Below, in pieces: positions 57,410 through 64,000 of a stretch of 64,000 nt of DNA. The translations under genes and the position numbers were made by a program. Origin of the DNA: Microvirga arvi (lineage in GTDB: Bacteria > Pseudomonadota > Alphaproteobacteria > Rhizobiales > Beijerinckiaceae); assembly GCF_016892765.1 (NCBI RefSeq), contig NZ_JAFEMD010000007.1, positions 1-64,000 on the forward strand. Direction: 5' to 3'. Under the pieces are notes generated by a model, which had not been told where the DNA came from, made no database searches, and worked only from the letters and a program-made list of their open reading frames with translations. The stretch's first letter is position 1. Each line of letters starts with the position of its first letter.

Positions 57410-58561
57410 TCAGCCCCGCAGCGCCTCGTCGAGATCGCGATACAGGTCCTCGACATCCTCGATGCCGGTGGAGAGGCGCAGGAGGTCCGGCGGGCAGGGC
57501 GTTCCCGGACCCTCGATGGAGGCGCGGTGTTCGATCAGGCTCTCGACGCCGCCGAGCGACGTCGCCCGCTTCCACAGGCCGACCCGCGCCGCCGTGCGGA
57601 TCGCGGCGGCCTCGCCCTCGGAGACCTGGATGGACAGCATGTAGCCGAAGCCGTTCTCCATCTGCCGGGCGGCGATGTCGTGGCCCGGATGCTGCGGCAG
57701 GCCGGGATAGAGCACGCGGGCGACCTTGGGGTGGGCGGAGAAGCGCTGCGCGAGGTCGAGCGCGCTTTTCGCCTGGGCGGCGGTCCGGACATGGAGCGTG
57801 CGCATGCCGCGCATCAGGAGATAGGCCTCGAAGGGGCCGAGGATCGCACCCTGCATCTTGCGGATATTGGCGACCCGCGCCCAGAACGCGTCCGCCTTCG
57901 CACCGGCCAGCGCACCCGCCACCACGTCGGAATGGCCGTTCAGCACCTTGGTCGCCGCATGCATGACGATGTCGGCACCGAGGTTGAGCGGGCGGGTGTG
58001 GATCGGCGAGGCGGTTGTGGAATCGACCGCCAGCCTCGCGCCGGCCGCATGCGCGATCTCGGCGGCGCCCGCGATGTCGGTGATGGTCCAGAGCGGGTTG
58101 GAGGGCGTCTCGATCCAGACGAGCTTCGTCTGCCCTGGCTTCACGGCCTCGCTCAGGGCGTCGAGGTTGTCCGTCTCCACGAAATCGACCTTGAGGCCCC
58201 AGCGGACGGCCTCCGTCATCAGCCAGCTGCGCAGGGCCCAGTACATGACCTTGGAGGCGACGATGTGGTCGCCCGGATCGAGAGCCTGGAACACGGCGGT
58301 GGCGGCCGCCATGCCGGACGAGAACAGAAGCGCGCCGGCCTCGGCCTCCTCCAGCATGGCCAGCACTTCTTCCGCCTCGCGGATCGTGGCATTGTCCGGC
58401 CTTCCATAGACGAAGCCGGAGGAATAGGCGTTATCCTCATCGCGGATATAGGTGGTCGCCACATGGATCGGCGGCACGACCGCCTTGGTGATCGGATCCA
58501 CATGGCCCATGGCCTGGGCGGTCAGGCTGCGCTTCGACCATGGAGAACGCGATGACGGCAT
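57410..58561 (-). CDS. Cys/Met-metabolism PLP-dependent enzyme (cystathionine gamma-synthase-like)
   Basis: A 383-residue trans-sulfuration-type enzyme. Family segments are AVVPPIHVATTYIRDEDN, FVYGRPDNATIREAEEVLAMLE, FSSGMAAATAVFQAL and the PLP lysine in MHAATKVLNGHSDVVAGAL. The Ser/Thr-rich end of the cofactor strand reads DSTTASPIHTRP where most members have DNTFATP. The C-terminal substrate part has LWKRATSLGGVESLIEHR. The reaction cannot be told apart from sequence alone: cystathionine gamma-synthase, beta-lyase or O-succinylhomoserine sulfhydrylase. The start at 58561 has GGAGG seven bases before it. Confidence 0.9.
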   Translation of the reverse strand: MPSSRSPWSKRSLTAQAMGHVDPITKAVVPPIHVATTYIRDEDNAYSSGFVYGRPDNATIREAEEVLAMLEEAEAGALLFSSGMAAATAVFQALDPGDHIVASKVMYWALRSWLMTEAVRWGLKVDFVETDNLDALSEAVKPGQTKLVWIETPSNPLWTITDIAGAAEIAHAAGARLAVDSTTASPIHTRPLNLGADIVMHAATKVLNGHSDVVAGALAGAKADAFWARVANIRKMQGAILGPFEAYLLMRGMRTLHVRTAAQAKSALDLAQRFSAHPKVARVLYPGLPQHPGHDIAARQMENGFGYMLSIQVSEGEAAAIRTAARVGLWKRATSLGGVESLIEHRASIEGPGTPCPPDLLRLSTGIEDVEDLYRDLDEALRG

Positions 58562-58579
58562 AGGGAACCTCCGGGGAAC

Positions 58580-58616
58580 GTGACAGGTTGCGTCACTGGA
58601 AACGGACACGCTGTCC
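58580..58616. promoter_or_regulatory. Possible operator: two palindromes in a divergent promoter region
   Basis: GTGAC-N7-GTCAC (58580-58596) and GGACA-CGC-TGTCC (58604-58616) lie in the 74 bases between the divergent PLP-enzyme and tspO genes. They could be a regulator's binding site, or hairpins in the 5' leader of the PLP-enzyme mRNA. No known riboswitch pattern is seen. Confidence 0.3.
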
Positions 58617-58635
58617 TTAAAGGGATTTTTCGGGG

Positions 58636-59145
58636 ATGCATACAGACCAAACTGCGCCGGGCAGCCATGCAATGCCGCCGCTGCCGCGTTTTCTCGTGGC
58701 CGTTCTGCCGGTGGTCGCGGTGGCGGTTTCGGCGAGCCTGATCACGCAGCCGAACATCCCGACCTGGTATGCCGGCCTCGAGAAACCTGCCTTCACCCCG
58801 CCGAACTGGGCCTTCCCGGTCGCCTGGACGCTGCTCTACGCCCTGATGGCCTATGCGCTTTGGCGCATTCTCTCCCTGCCGGAGACCCAGCCCGGCCGCG
58901 CGGCGGCCATCGTTGCCTTCTTCGTGCAGCTGGTCTTGAACGGGATGTGGTCCTTCGCCTTCTTCGGCGGGCGGAGCCCGATGGCCGGTCTTATCGTCAT
59001 CGCGGCCCTGATCGCGGCGATCCTCGCCACGATCCGCGCCTTCTGGCGGCTCGACCGCCCTGCGGCCCTGCTGCTCGTGCCCTATCTGGCCTGGGTAGCC
59101 TATGCGACCCTGCTCAACGGAACGATCTGGCGGCTCAACGGCTGA
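58636..59145 (+). CDS. TspO/MBR-family tryptophan-rich sensory protein
   Basis: A 169-residue outer- or inner-membrane protein with five transmembrane helices. The family segments are present: LITQPNIPTWYAGLEKPAFTPPNW near residue 38, AFPVAWTLLYALMAYALWR, LNGMWSFAFFGGRSPMAGL and YLAWVAYATLLNGTIWRLN. TspO binds porphyrins and related ligands and modulates pigment or stress genes in alphaproteobacteria. ATG 58636 or the internal ATG at 58672 may be the start. Its stop TGA directly touches the inverted hpt stop, making TGATCA. Confidence 0.92.
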   Translation: MHTDQTAPGSHAMPPLPRFLVAVLPVVAVAVSASLITQPNIPTWYAGLEKPAFTPPNWAFPVAWTLLYALMAYALWRILSLPETQPGRAAAIVAFFVQLVLNGMWSFAFFGGRSPMAGLIVIAALIAAILATIRAFWRLDRPAALLLVPYLAWVAYATLLNGTIWRLNG

Positions 59146-59733
59146 TCAGCGCGATTTCCCCTGCTCGGGCTCGTCGAACAGATCCGGGTCCTTGTCGTGA
59201 TGATCGAGGACGCCGACATAGGGCAGCTGACGGTAGGAATGGGCCACGTCCATGCCGTAGCCGATCACGAACACGTCCGGGCAGGTGAAGCCCACGTAAT
59301 CCGGATGGATCTGCACGGCGCGCTTGCCTGGCTTTTCCAGCAGCACGGCCGTCTTCACGCTCTTGGCGCCGCGCGCCATGAGCAGGTCCTTGGCGAAGGT
59401 GACGGTGCGGCCCGACTCGAGAATGTCGTCCACGAGCAGCACGTCGCGCCCGCGCACGTCGCTTTCGATGTCGCGCAAGATGGTGACGTTGCCCGTCGAG
59501 ACGGTCCCGTCCAGATAGCTCGACAGGTGCACGAACTCGACCTGGGGGCTCAGCCCGACCCGGTGCAGGGCGCGGATCAGGTCCGCCGCGAACATGAAGC
59601 TGCCCTTGAGGATGGCGACGACGAGCAGGTTCTCAGGCTTGGCGGCCGCGATCTCCTGAGCCAGTGTCTCGTTGCGCTTGGCGATAATGTCTTCGTCGAA
59701 GAGAACCCGGAGGCGGTGGGCATTGCTCATCAT
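59146..59733 (-). CDS. hpt: Hypoxanthine phosphoribosyltransferase
   Basis: A 195-residue purine salvage enzyme that turns hypoxanthine (and guanine) plus PRPP into IMP (GMP). The PRPP loop DVLLVDDILESGRTV is near residue 97, the first PPi loop is in VVAILKGSFMFAADLIRAL, and FVIGYGMDVAHSYRQLPYVGVL near the C-terminus closes the base pocket. Two ATGs (59733, 59730) are possible starts. It is normally single-copy and is monocistronic here. Confidence 0.95.
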   Translation of the reverse strand: MMSNAHRLRVLFDEDIIAKRNETLAQEIAAAKPENLLVVAILKGSFMFAADLIRALHRVGLSPQVEFVHLSSYLDGTVSTGNVTILRDIESDVRGRDVLLVDDILESGRTVTFAKDLLMARGAKSVKTAVLLEKPGKRAVQIHPDYVGFTCPDVFVIGYGMDVAHSYRQLPYVGVLDHHDKDPDLFDEPEQGKSR

Positions 59734-59843
59734 GATCGTCCAGAAAATAAATATGAGGCTCTCAAAGCCGCCCCTTCACGACCATGCCTGCCCGAGGATG
59801 TCAAACGAAGTTGATGGGTTTTTGAACCAGGAGAGGGCCCTGT

Positions 59844-59992
59844 CTCCCCTCTCCCGAGCGGGAGAGGGGCAGGGGTGAGGGTATGAAGTTTCACCAGCAA
59901 AGCGCCACCTCCTCCACATCTACACAGCACCCACCGCACTTCATTCGGCACTGGCCTTCCCTCACCCCAGCCCTCTCCCAAACGGGAGAGGG
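59844..59992. repeat. Composite palindromic repeat, family 5
   Basis: CCCCTCTCCCGAGCGGGAGAGGGGCAGGGGTGAGGG and the inverted CCCTCACCCCAGCCCTCTCCCAAACGGGAGAGGG enclose a unique centre of about 80 bases. The left arms match 57254-57400. It fills part of the gap 59734-60235; the remainder holds the hairpin repeat at 60113. Confidence 0.8.
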
Positions 59993-60112
59993 AGATCCCT
60001 CCTGCGGCAATGTCCCGCGAGAGGCTCGCTTCCCGTCCTCCACCGGCAAGTTTATGGCTTGCTAACCATAACGGGGCGATAAGGAAGCGAATCGCGGACT
60101 TCTCCCGCCAAA

Positions 60113-60216
60113 GCGCATCGTGCGGATAAAGTGGATCCGGTTTTCCGCATCAACGATGCGCTCATCAAAGAGAGAGCACCGGATGGGACCCACTTTTGGG
60201 TCCCATCCGGTGCTCT
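60113..60216. repeat. Double-hairpin repeat ahead of ftsE
   Basis: Hairpin 1 has outer stem GCGCATCGT/ACGATGCGC (60113-60161) with an inner GCGG/CCGC stem. Hairpin 2 is a perfect 20-base stem with a CTTT loop (60173-60216). The first hairpin shares its outer bases and style with 62818-62904. The ftsE frame is open through this repeat, but it is not likely to be coding. Confidence 0.85.
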
Positions 60217-60235
60217 AGGTCCGCAACGCTCAAGG

Positions 60236-60961
60236 ATGGCTCGAGTACGCGTGAAAGCTTTCGATCACGAGGACTATCACTACGATGAAGGCACGGCGCC
60301 GGTCGTGCACTTCGAGAATGTGGGCGTGCGCTACGGCATGGGGCCCGAGGTCCTGCGCGACCTGACCTTCTCCATCGAGCCGAATTCCTTCCAGTTCCTC
60401 ACCGGCCCGTCCGGCGCCGGCAAGACGACGCTTCTGCGCCTCATCCTCATGTCGGTGAAGCCGACCCGCGGCCTGATCTCCCTCTTCGGTGAGGACGTCT
60501 CCCGGATCTCGAAGGACGAGCTCACAGGGCTTCGCCGCCGCATGGGCGTGGTCTTCCAGGATTTCCGCCTGCTCGATCACCTGACGACCTATGAAAACGT
60601 GGCCCTCCCCTTACGGGCGCAGGGCAAGGAGGAGGCGAGCTACCGGGCCGAAGTGGTCGAGCTCCTGCGCTGGGTGGGCCTCGGCGACCGCATGCACATG
60701 CTGCCGCCGGTGCTCTCGGGCGGCGAGAAGCAGCGCGCGGCGATTGCCCGCGCCCTGATCGTTCGCCCCGACCTGCTGCTGGCGGACGAGCCCACCGGCA
60801 ACGTGGACCCGTCGCTCGCCCGCCGCCTGCTGCGCCTCTTCATCGAACTCAACCGGCTCGGAACCTCCGTGGTCATCGCCACCCACGATTTCAGCCTCAT
60901 GGATCAGCTCGACGTTCGCCGCCTCGTGCTCGGCGACGGCCAGCTGCATATCGACGAGTGA
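60236..60961 (+). CDS. ftsE: Cell division ATP-binding protein FtsE
   Basis: A 241-residue ABC ATPase that, with FtsX, controls peptidoglycan hydrolases at the division septum. Walker A is in FLTGPSGAGKTTLLRL, the Q-loop in MGVVFQDFRLLDHLT, the signature in LSGGEKQRAAIARAL, Walker B in LLLADEPTGNVD and the switch His in VVIATHDFSLMD. Most FtsE begin near VVHFENVGVRYG; here about 24 extra residues precede it (MARVRVKAFDHEDYHYDEG). The open frame runs further into the repeat upstream, but ATG 60236 is the first credible start. The stop overlaps the ftsX start by four bases. Confidence 0.95.
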   Translation: MARVRVKAFDHEDYHYDEGTAPVVHFENVGVRYGMGPEVLRDLTFSIEPNSFQFLTGPSGAGKTTLLRLILMSVKPTRGLISLFGEDVSRISKDELTGLRRRMGVVFQDFRLLDHLTTYENVALPLRAQGKEEASYRAEVVELLRWVGLGDRMHMLPPVLSGGEKQRAAIARALIVRPDLLLADEPTGNVDPSLARRLLRLFIELNRLGTSVVIATHDFSLMDQLDVRRLVLGDGQLHIDE

Positions 60962-61941
60962 GCCGGATGAGCGCTCCCCCGCAACCGCGCCTGAGGAAGG
61001 CCGCCGCCTCCGACGGGCAGAAGCGCCCCCTGCCCGCTTCGCTGAGCCGGAATGCCCCTCTCGTGCCGGTGGATTCCGCCGGAGGCCAGGCGCTGGCCGC
61101 CGTCATCGCGATCCTCACCTTCCTGGCGGCTCTCTGCGCCGGCGGCGCGGAGCTCGTGGCCGCCAGCTCCGCCCAGTGGCGTTCCGAGATCGCCCGCGAA
61201 GTCACCATCCAGATCCGCCCGAATGCCCAGCGCTCCATCGACCAGGACGTGGAACGCGCGGTGGCGCTGGCCCGGCAGGCGCCGGGGGTGGAGCAGGCCC
61301 AGGCCTTTTCCAAAGAAGAATCCGAGCGCCTGCTCGAGCCCTGGCTCGGAACCGGGCTCGACTTCAACGACCTGCCGGTGCCGCGCCTGATCGTGATCAA
61401 GATCAGGCAGGACGCGAAGCCGGATTTCAACCCCTTGCGGCAATCCCTGCAGCGCGATGTGCCGGGCGCGACGCTGGACGATCACGCCCTCTGGGTGTCG
61501 CGGCTCTCGACCATGGCCAACACCATCATCGGCGTCGGCGTGTTCCTGGTGACCCTAGTGTTGATCGCGGCGGCGCTCGCCGTCATCTTCGCCACCCGCG
61601 GCGCCATGGCGAGCAACCGGGAGGTGGTGGACGTGCTCCATTTCGTGGGCGCGAACGACGACTTCATCGCCCGGGAGTTCCAGCGCCGCTTCTTCCGCTT
61701 AGGGCTTCGCGGCGCCGCCATCGGAGCCGGTGCGGCCCTGATCCTGACCCTGGCCTTGGGATTTGTAACCCGATCCTTGCGGGCAAGCCCGACGGGCGAT
61801 CAGATCGAGGCCCTGTTCGGGGCCTTCACGATCAGCTGGAGCGGCTATGCGGTCGTCATTCTCATCGCCCTGTTCGTGGCCCTCACGACAGGCATCGTGT
61901 CGCGCCTGACCGTAAGACGCTTTCTTAACGAAAATGGTTGA
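60958..61941 (+). CDS. ftsX: Cell division protein FtsX
   Basis: A 327-residue membrane partner of FtsE with four transmembrane segments: one near residue 50 (ALAAVIAILTFLAALCA) and three in the last third, with the FtsX/MacB-type loop MASNREVVDVLHFVGANDDFIA between them. The periplasmic domain (about 70-180) binds the amidase activator EnvC or a relative. The start is GTG 60958 within the ftsE stop (GTGA overlap); ATG 60967 is an in-frame alternative. The basic N-terminus is longer than in E. coli, as usual for alphaproteobacteria. Confidence 0.94.
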   Translation: MSRMSAPPQPRLRKAAASDGQKRPLPASLSRNAPLVPVDSAGGQALAAVIAILTFLAALCAGGAELVAASSAQWRSEIAREVTIQIRPNAQRSIDQDVERAVALARQAPGVEQAQAFSKEESERLLEPWLGTGLDFNDLPVPRLIVIKIRQDAKPDFNPLRQSLQRDVPGATLDDHALWVSRLSTMANTIIGVGVFLVTLVLIAAALAVIFATRGAMASNREVVDVLHFVGANDDFIAREFQRRFFRLGLRGAAIGAGAALILTLALGFVTRSLRASPTGDQIEALFGAFTISWSGYAVVILIALFVALTTGIVSRLTVRRFLNENG

Positions 61942-62789
61942 TGGTGAGGGTTAATAGGAAAAAGCGGGTTGCCTCTCCATTGCCGCAATCTCCATTATCC
62001 TCGTCCAGGATGACCTCGCAAACGCAGAGCTGGGGTGCGCCGAGCGCCATGGACCACACGGAAGCCGTCGGCTGGGGCTGGACGATGCAGGAATCGCCTG
62101 AAGTCTCCGCGCGGCGGTCATGGACGAGACGCGTGCTCGGCCTCGGCTTCTGGACCGTGACCCTCGCGGCAATCGTCGGGTTCCTGGGCTTCCTGGGCTT
62201 CGTCTACAGCCTCGACCGTTTCGAGCAGCCCCCGGAGACCCGTGCCGACGGGATCGTCGCCATGACAGGCGGCGCCCAGCGCATCGGCGATGCCATCGAC
62301 CTTCTGGCTAAGGGCTATGCCAAGCGACTCCTGATCTCGGGGGTCAACGAGAACACCAGTCGGGACCAGATCGCCAAGCTCAATCCCGGTCAGCGGCGCC
62401 TGTTCGATTGCTGCGTGGACCTCGACTACCGAGCCCGCAACACCATCGGCAATGCCATCGAGACTCGGCGCTGGGCCGAGCAGAACAATTTCGACGCCAT
62501 CATCGTGGTGACCTCGAACTACCACATGCCCCGCACCCTGGTGGAGCTCGAGCACGCCCTGCCGAACCTCCAGAAGATCCCCTACCCGGTTGCGGCGACC
62601 ATCGATCCGCACGACTGGTGGCATAAGCCGTCCGTGGCGCGGGTGGTCTTCACCGAATACCTGAAATTCCTGGCGGTCTGGGTGCGCACCCGCTTCGAGG
62701 GCGACCCGGAGCGCTCCTCGGTGGCCCACCTCATCAGCGGCGGGTCTCCCGTCAAGAAGCAGCTGATCGCCGAGCCCATCTGGCGTTAG
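61941..62789 (+). CDS. YdcF-family (DUF218) protein
   Basis: A 282-residue protein with one membrane helix (about 65-85, GFWTVTLAAIVGFLGFLGF) and a DUF218 domain. The family segments are DGIVAMTGGAQRIGDAIDLL, RLLISGVNENTSRDQI, DLDYRARNTIGNAIETRRWA and IIVVTSNYHMPRTLVELEHAL. DUF218 proteins include SanA/YdcF-type envelope factors. ATG 61941 overlaps the ftsX stop (TGATG). ATG 62010 is a plausible later start. The order ftsE-ftsX-ydcF-plsC is conserved in Hyphomicrobiales. Confidence 0.9.
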   Translation: MVRVNRKKRVASPLPQSPLSSSRMTSQTQSWGAPSAMDHTEAVGWGWTMQESPEVSARRSWTRRVLGLGFWTVTLAAIVGFLGFLGFVYSLDRFEQPPETRADGIVAMTGGAQRIGDAIDLLAKGYAKRLLISGVNENTSRDQIAKLNPGQRRLFDCCVDLDYRARNTIGNAIETRRWAEQNNFDAIIVVTSNYHMPRTLVELEHALPNLQKIPYPVAATIDPHDWWHKPSVARVVFTEYLKFLAVWVRTRFEGDPERSSVAHLISGGSPVKKQLIAEPIWR

Positions 62790-62817
62790 GGAAGCGCGAG
62801 ACAACCCTTCCGCCGTC

Positions 62818-62904
62818 GCATCGTCCGGTGCGGACCCGGAGGGCCACGCCAGTGACCCGAAGGGCCGCGTCAGCGAAAACCGGGTCCCCTTTTCCACACG
62901 ATGC
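62818..62904. repeat. Nested hairpin repeat between ydcF and plsC
   Basis: The outer stem GCATCGT/ACGATGC (62818-62824 with 62898-62904) encloses GGACCCGG/CCGGGTCC (62832-62839 with 62880-62887) and a GC-rich centre. The outer stem is shared with the repeat at 60113. It occupies most of the ydcF-plsC gap. Confidence 0.8.
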
Positions 62905-62960
62905 GATATGGTGAGCGCGACCGCGGAGCCTCTTGCTCCGCTTTTCGTTTTCAAGAATCC

Positions 62961-63728
62961 ATGCTGATCCTCCGCTCCCTGCTCTTCAACGTCGCCTTCT
63001 ACGCCAACCTGATCCTCTGGCTGATCCTGCTGATTCCGGGCCTCCTGGTGCCGCGCCGGGTCTTCATGGAGATGGTCAAGCTCTGGGGCCGCACCTCGAT
63101 CTGGCTTCTGCGCGTCATTGCCGGCGTCAAGGTCGAGATCACCGGCCGGGAGAAGATCCCGCCGGGCGGGGCGCTGGTAGCGGCCAAGCACCAGTCGTTC
63201 CTCGAAACCTTCGCCATCGTGACGATCCTGGAGGATCCGACCTACATCCTGAAGCGGGAGCTGATGTGGATCCCGGTTTTCGGCTGGCATCTGGCGAAGG
63301 CCCGCTGTGTGCCGGTGAACCGCAAGGCCGGCTCGCTCGCCCTGGTGCAGATGACCCAGCGCGCGAAGGAGGAAGCCCAGCACGGGCGCCAGATCATCAT
63401 CTTTCCCGAGGGAACCCGCCGCCCGCCGGGCGCTCCGCCGGCCTACAAGTACGGGGTGGCGCATCTCTATCAGAATCTCGGCTTTCCCTGCATTCCGATC
63501 GCCCTGAATGCCGGGCTCTACTGGCCCCGCCGCCAGTTCATCCGCCGCCCCGGCACGGTGCGGATCGAAGTGCTCGACCCCATCCCGCCAGGCCTGTCGC
63601 GCGACGAATTCTTCCAGCGGGTGCAGATCGAGATCGAGACGGCTTCCACCCGGCTTTACGAGCAGGGCCGGCAGGAACTCGGTCTGGGTTCCGCAACGGC
63701 TTCGGAGACCTCGTTGTCGAAGGCGTGA
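62961..63728 (+). CDS. plsC: 1-acyl-sn-glycerol-3-phosphate acyltransferase
   Basis: A 255-residue enzyme that makes phosphatidic acid from lysophosphatidic acid. An N-terminal hydrophobic segment (about 5-30) is followed by the catalytic motif AKHQSFLETF (His-X4-Glu, where textbook members have His-X4-Asp; the Glu form is common in alphaproteobacteria). Then come WIPVFGWHLAKARCVPVNRKAG and IIIFPEGTRRPPG for glycerophosphate binding. The last gene of the ftsE-ftsX-ydcF-plsC run; the repeat at 62818 separates it from ydcF. Confidence 0.94.
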   Translation: MLILRSLLFNVAFYANLILWLILLIPGLLVPRRVFMEMVKLWGRTSIWLLRVIAGVKVEITGREKIPPGGALVAAKHQSFLETFAIVTILEDPTYILKRELMWIPVFGWHLAKARCVPVNRKAGSLALVQMTQRAKEEAQHGRQIIIFPEGTRRPPGAPPAYKYGVAHLYQNLGFPCIPIALNAGLYWPRRQFIRRPGTVRIEVLDPIPPGLSRDEFFQRVQIEIETASTRLYEQGRQELGLGSATASETSLSKA

Positions 63729-63732
63729 TCAC

Positions 63733-63822
63733 GTCATCATGGCCGGGCTTGTCCCGGCCATCCATGTCTTGGAACTGCAGCATCGCAAGGACGTGGATCC
63801 CCGGAACGAGCCCGGGGATGAC
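63733..63822. repeat. Two-hairpin palindromic repeat, family 3, complete copy (- orientation)
   Basis: Reverse complement of the unit at 44849-44930: ATGGCCGGGCTTGTCCCGGCCATCCATG, then a variable linker, then CGTGGATCCCCGGAACGAGCCCGGGGATGAC. It follows the plsC stop by four bases. Confidence 0.85.
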
Positions 63823-63930
63823 GAAGGGGACTTCATCAACGGTGCTCCTAGAAAATCCCTCAAACCCAAGTCCAGCCAAGCTTTTCGCAACCTTGACGAC
63901 TCACCTCGCCGCTCTTACATATAAGAACAT

Positions 63931-64000
63931 ATGGCGAACAAACGAACCATATCCTGGAATGCGGCCATGCGGGATCTCCGCAACGACCGGATGCGGAGGG
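63931..64000 (+). CDS. Start of a gene of unknown function, cut by the window end
   Basis: An ATG at 63931 opens a frame of 23 codons to the window end (MANKRTISWNAAMRDLRNDR, then MRR). The peptide is basic and helical. A promoter-like TTGACG with an 18-base spacer and ACATAT lies just upstream (63893-63922). In relatives a gamma-glutamylcyclotransferase gene often follows plsC; the visible residues neither support nor exclude this. Confidence 0.4.
   Translation, partial: MANKRTISWNAAMRDLRNDRMRR

Noticed and set aside
58562..58635. SAM-type riboswitch before the Cys/Met PLP enzyme
   Set aside because: The leader lacks the conserved core of SAM-II, SAM/SAH or SAH riboswitches; only two small hairpins are seen.
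60131..60235. N-terminal extension of FtsE through the hairpin repeat
   Set aside because: The sequence is the repeat itself and gives residues unlike any FtsE; the first credible start is 60236.
62961..63728. Loss of the catalytic Asp in PlsC (His-X4-Glu instead of His-X4-Asp)
   Set aside because: The Glu form is frequent in alphaproteobacterial PlsC, so it is not a defect.

Overview
The window looks like ordinary core chromosome of a GC-rich alphaproteobacterium of the order Hyphomicrobiales (Rhizobiales). A Methylobacteriaceae-like genus such as Microvirga fits best, but this is inferred from gene order and protein style, not from a marker gene. Supporting blocks are secA/parvulin isomerase/argJ/mutT, lysC-ptsP-prfA-prmC-DUF4167, comF-grxC-nitrilase-DUF1178 and ftsE-ftsX-ydcF-plsC. 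I see no rRNA, tRNA, CRISPR array, integrase, transposase or prophage gene.

Layout. 0-8.5 kb: two short-chain dehydrogenases, a DMT exporter, an acetyltransferase, gloB, a methyltransferase, accA, a lipoprotein L,D-transpeptidase and a cheY-cheZ pair. 8.6-16 kb: an ABC-F ATPase, cytochrome c556, a DUF1194 protein, secA and a periplasmic parvulin. 16.9-29 kb: argJ, mutT, a second DMT exporter, a thioesterase, an iron alcohol dehydrogenase, DUF427, an NDUFAF5/BioC-like methyltransferase, the comF-grxC-nitrilase-DUF1178 run, two small secreted proteins, a phosphoesterase, nhaA and ubiG. 29.3-41.3 kb: lysC, ptsP, prfA, prmC, DUF4167, a 1047-residue RTX protein, a MOSC protein and a Crp/Fnr regulator. 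41.3-55.1 kb: small disordered proteins, clpB, hpf, an HtrA protease, a glycosidase-like protein, DUF4142, more small proteins, a TRAP binding protein, YihY and tiny membrane proteins. 55.2-64 kb: cpdB, a Cys/Met PLP enzyme, tspO, hpt, ftsEX, ydcF, plsC and the start of one further gene.

Two things stand out. First, seven transcription units between 41.9 and 55.1 kb are preceded by matches to the alphaproteobacterial general-stress sigma factor (EcfG) promoter GGAAC-N16/17-CGTT. One match is exact and six have one mismatch. The genes behind them (HtrA protease, ribosome hibernation factor, DUF4142 and small disordered proteins) fit a stress regulon, so this stretch may be a stress-response island. 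Second, the intergenic gaps are full of structured palindromic repeats of at least five families. One hairpin module shows compensatory base changes between copies, and one element supplies the stop codon of secA. A further 360-base gap before the DUF4167 gene holds two mutually exclusive hairpins, one ending in a U-tract, and may encode a small RNA or an attenuator.
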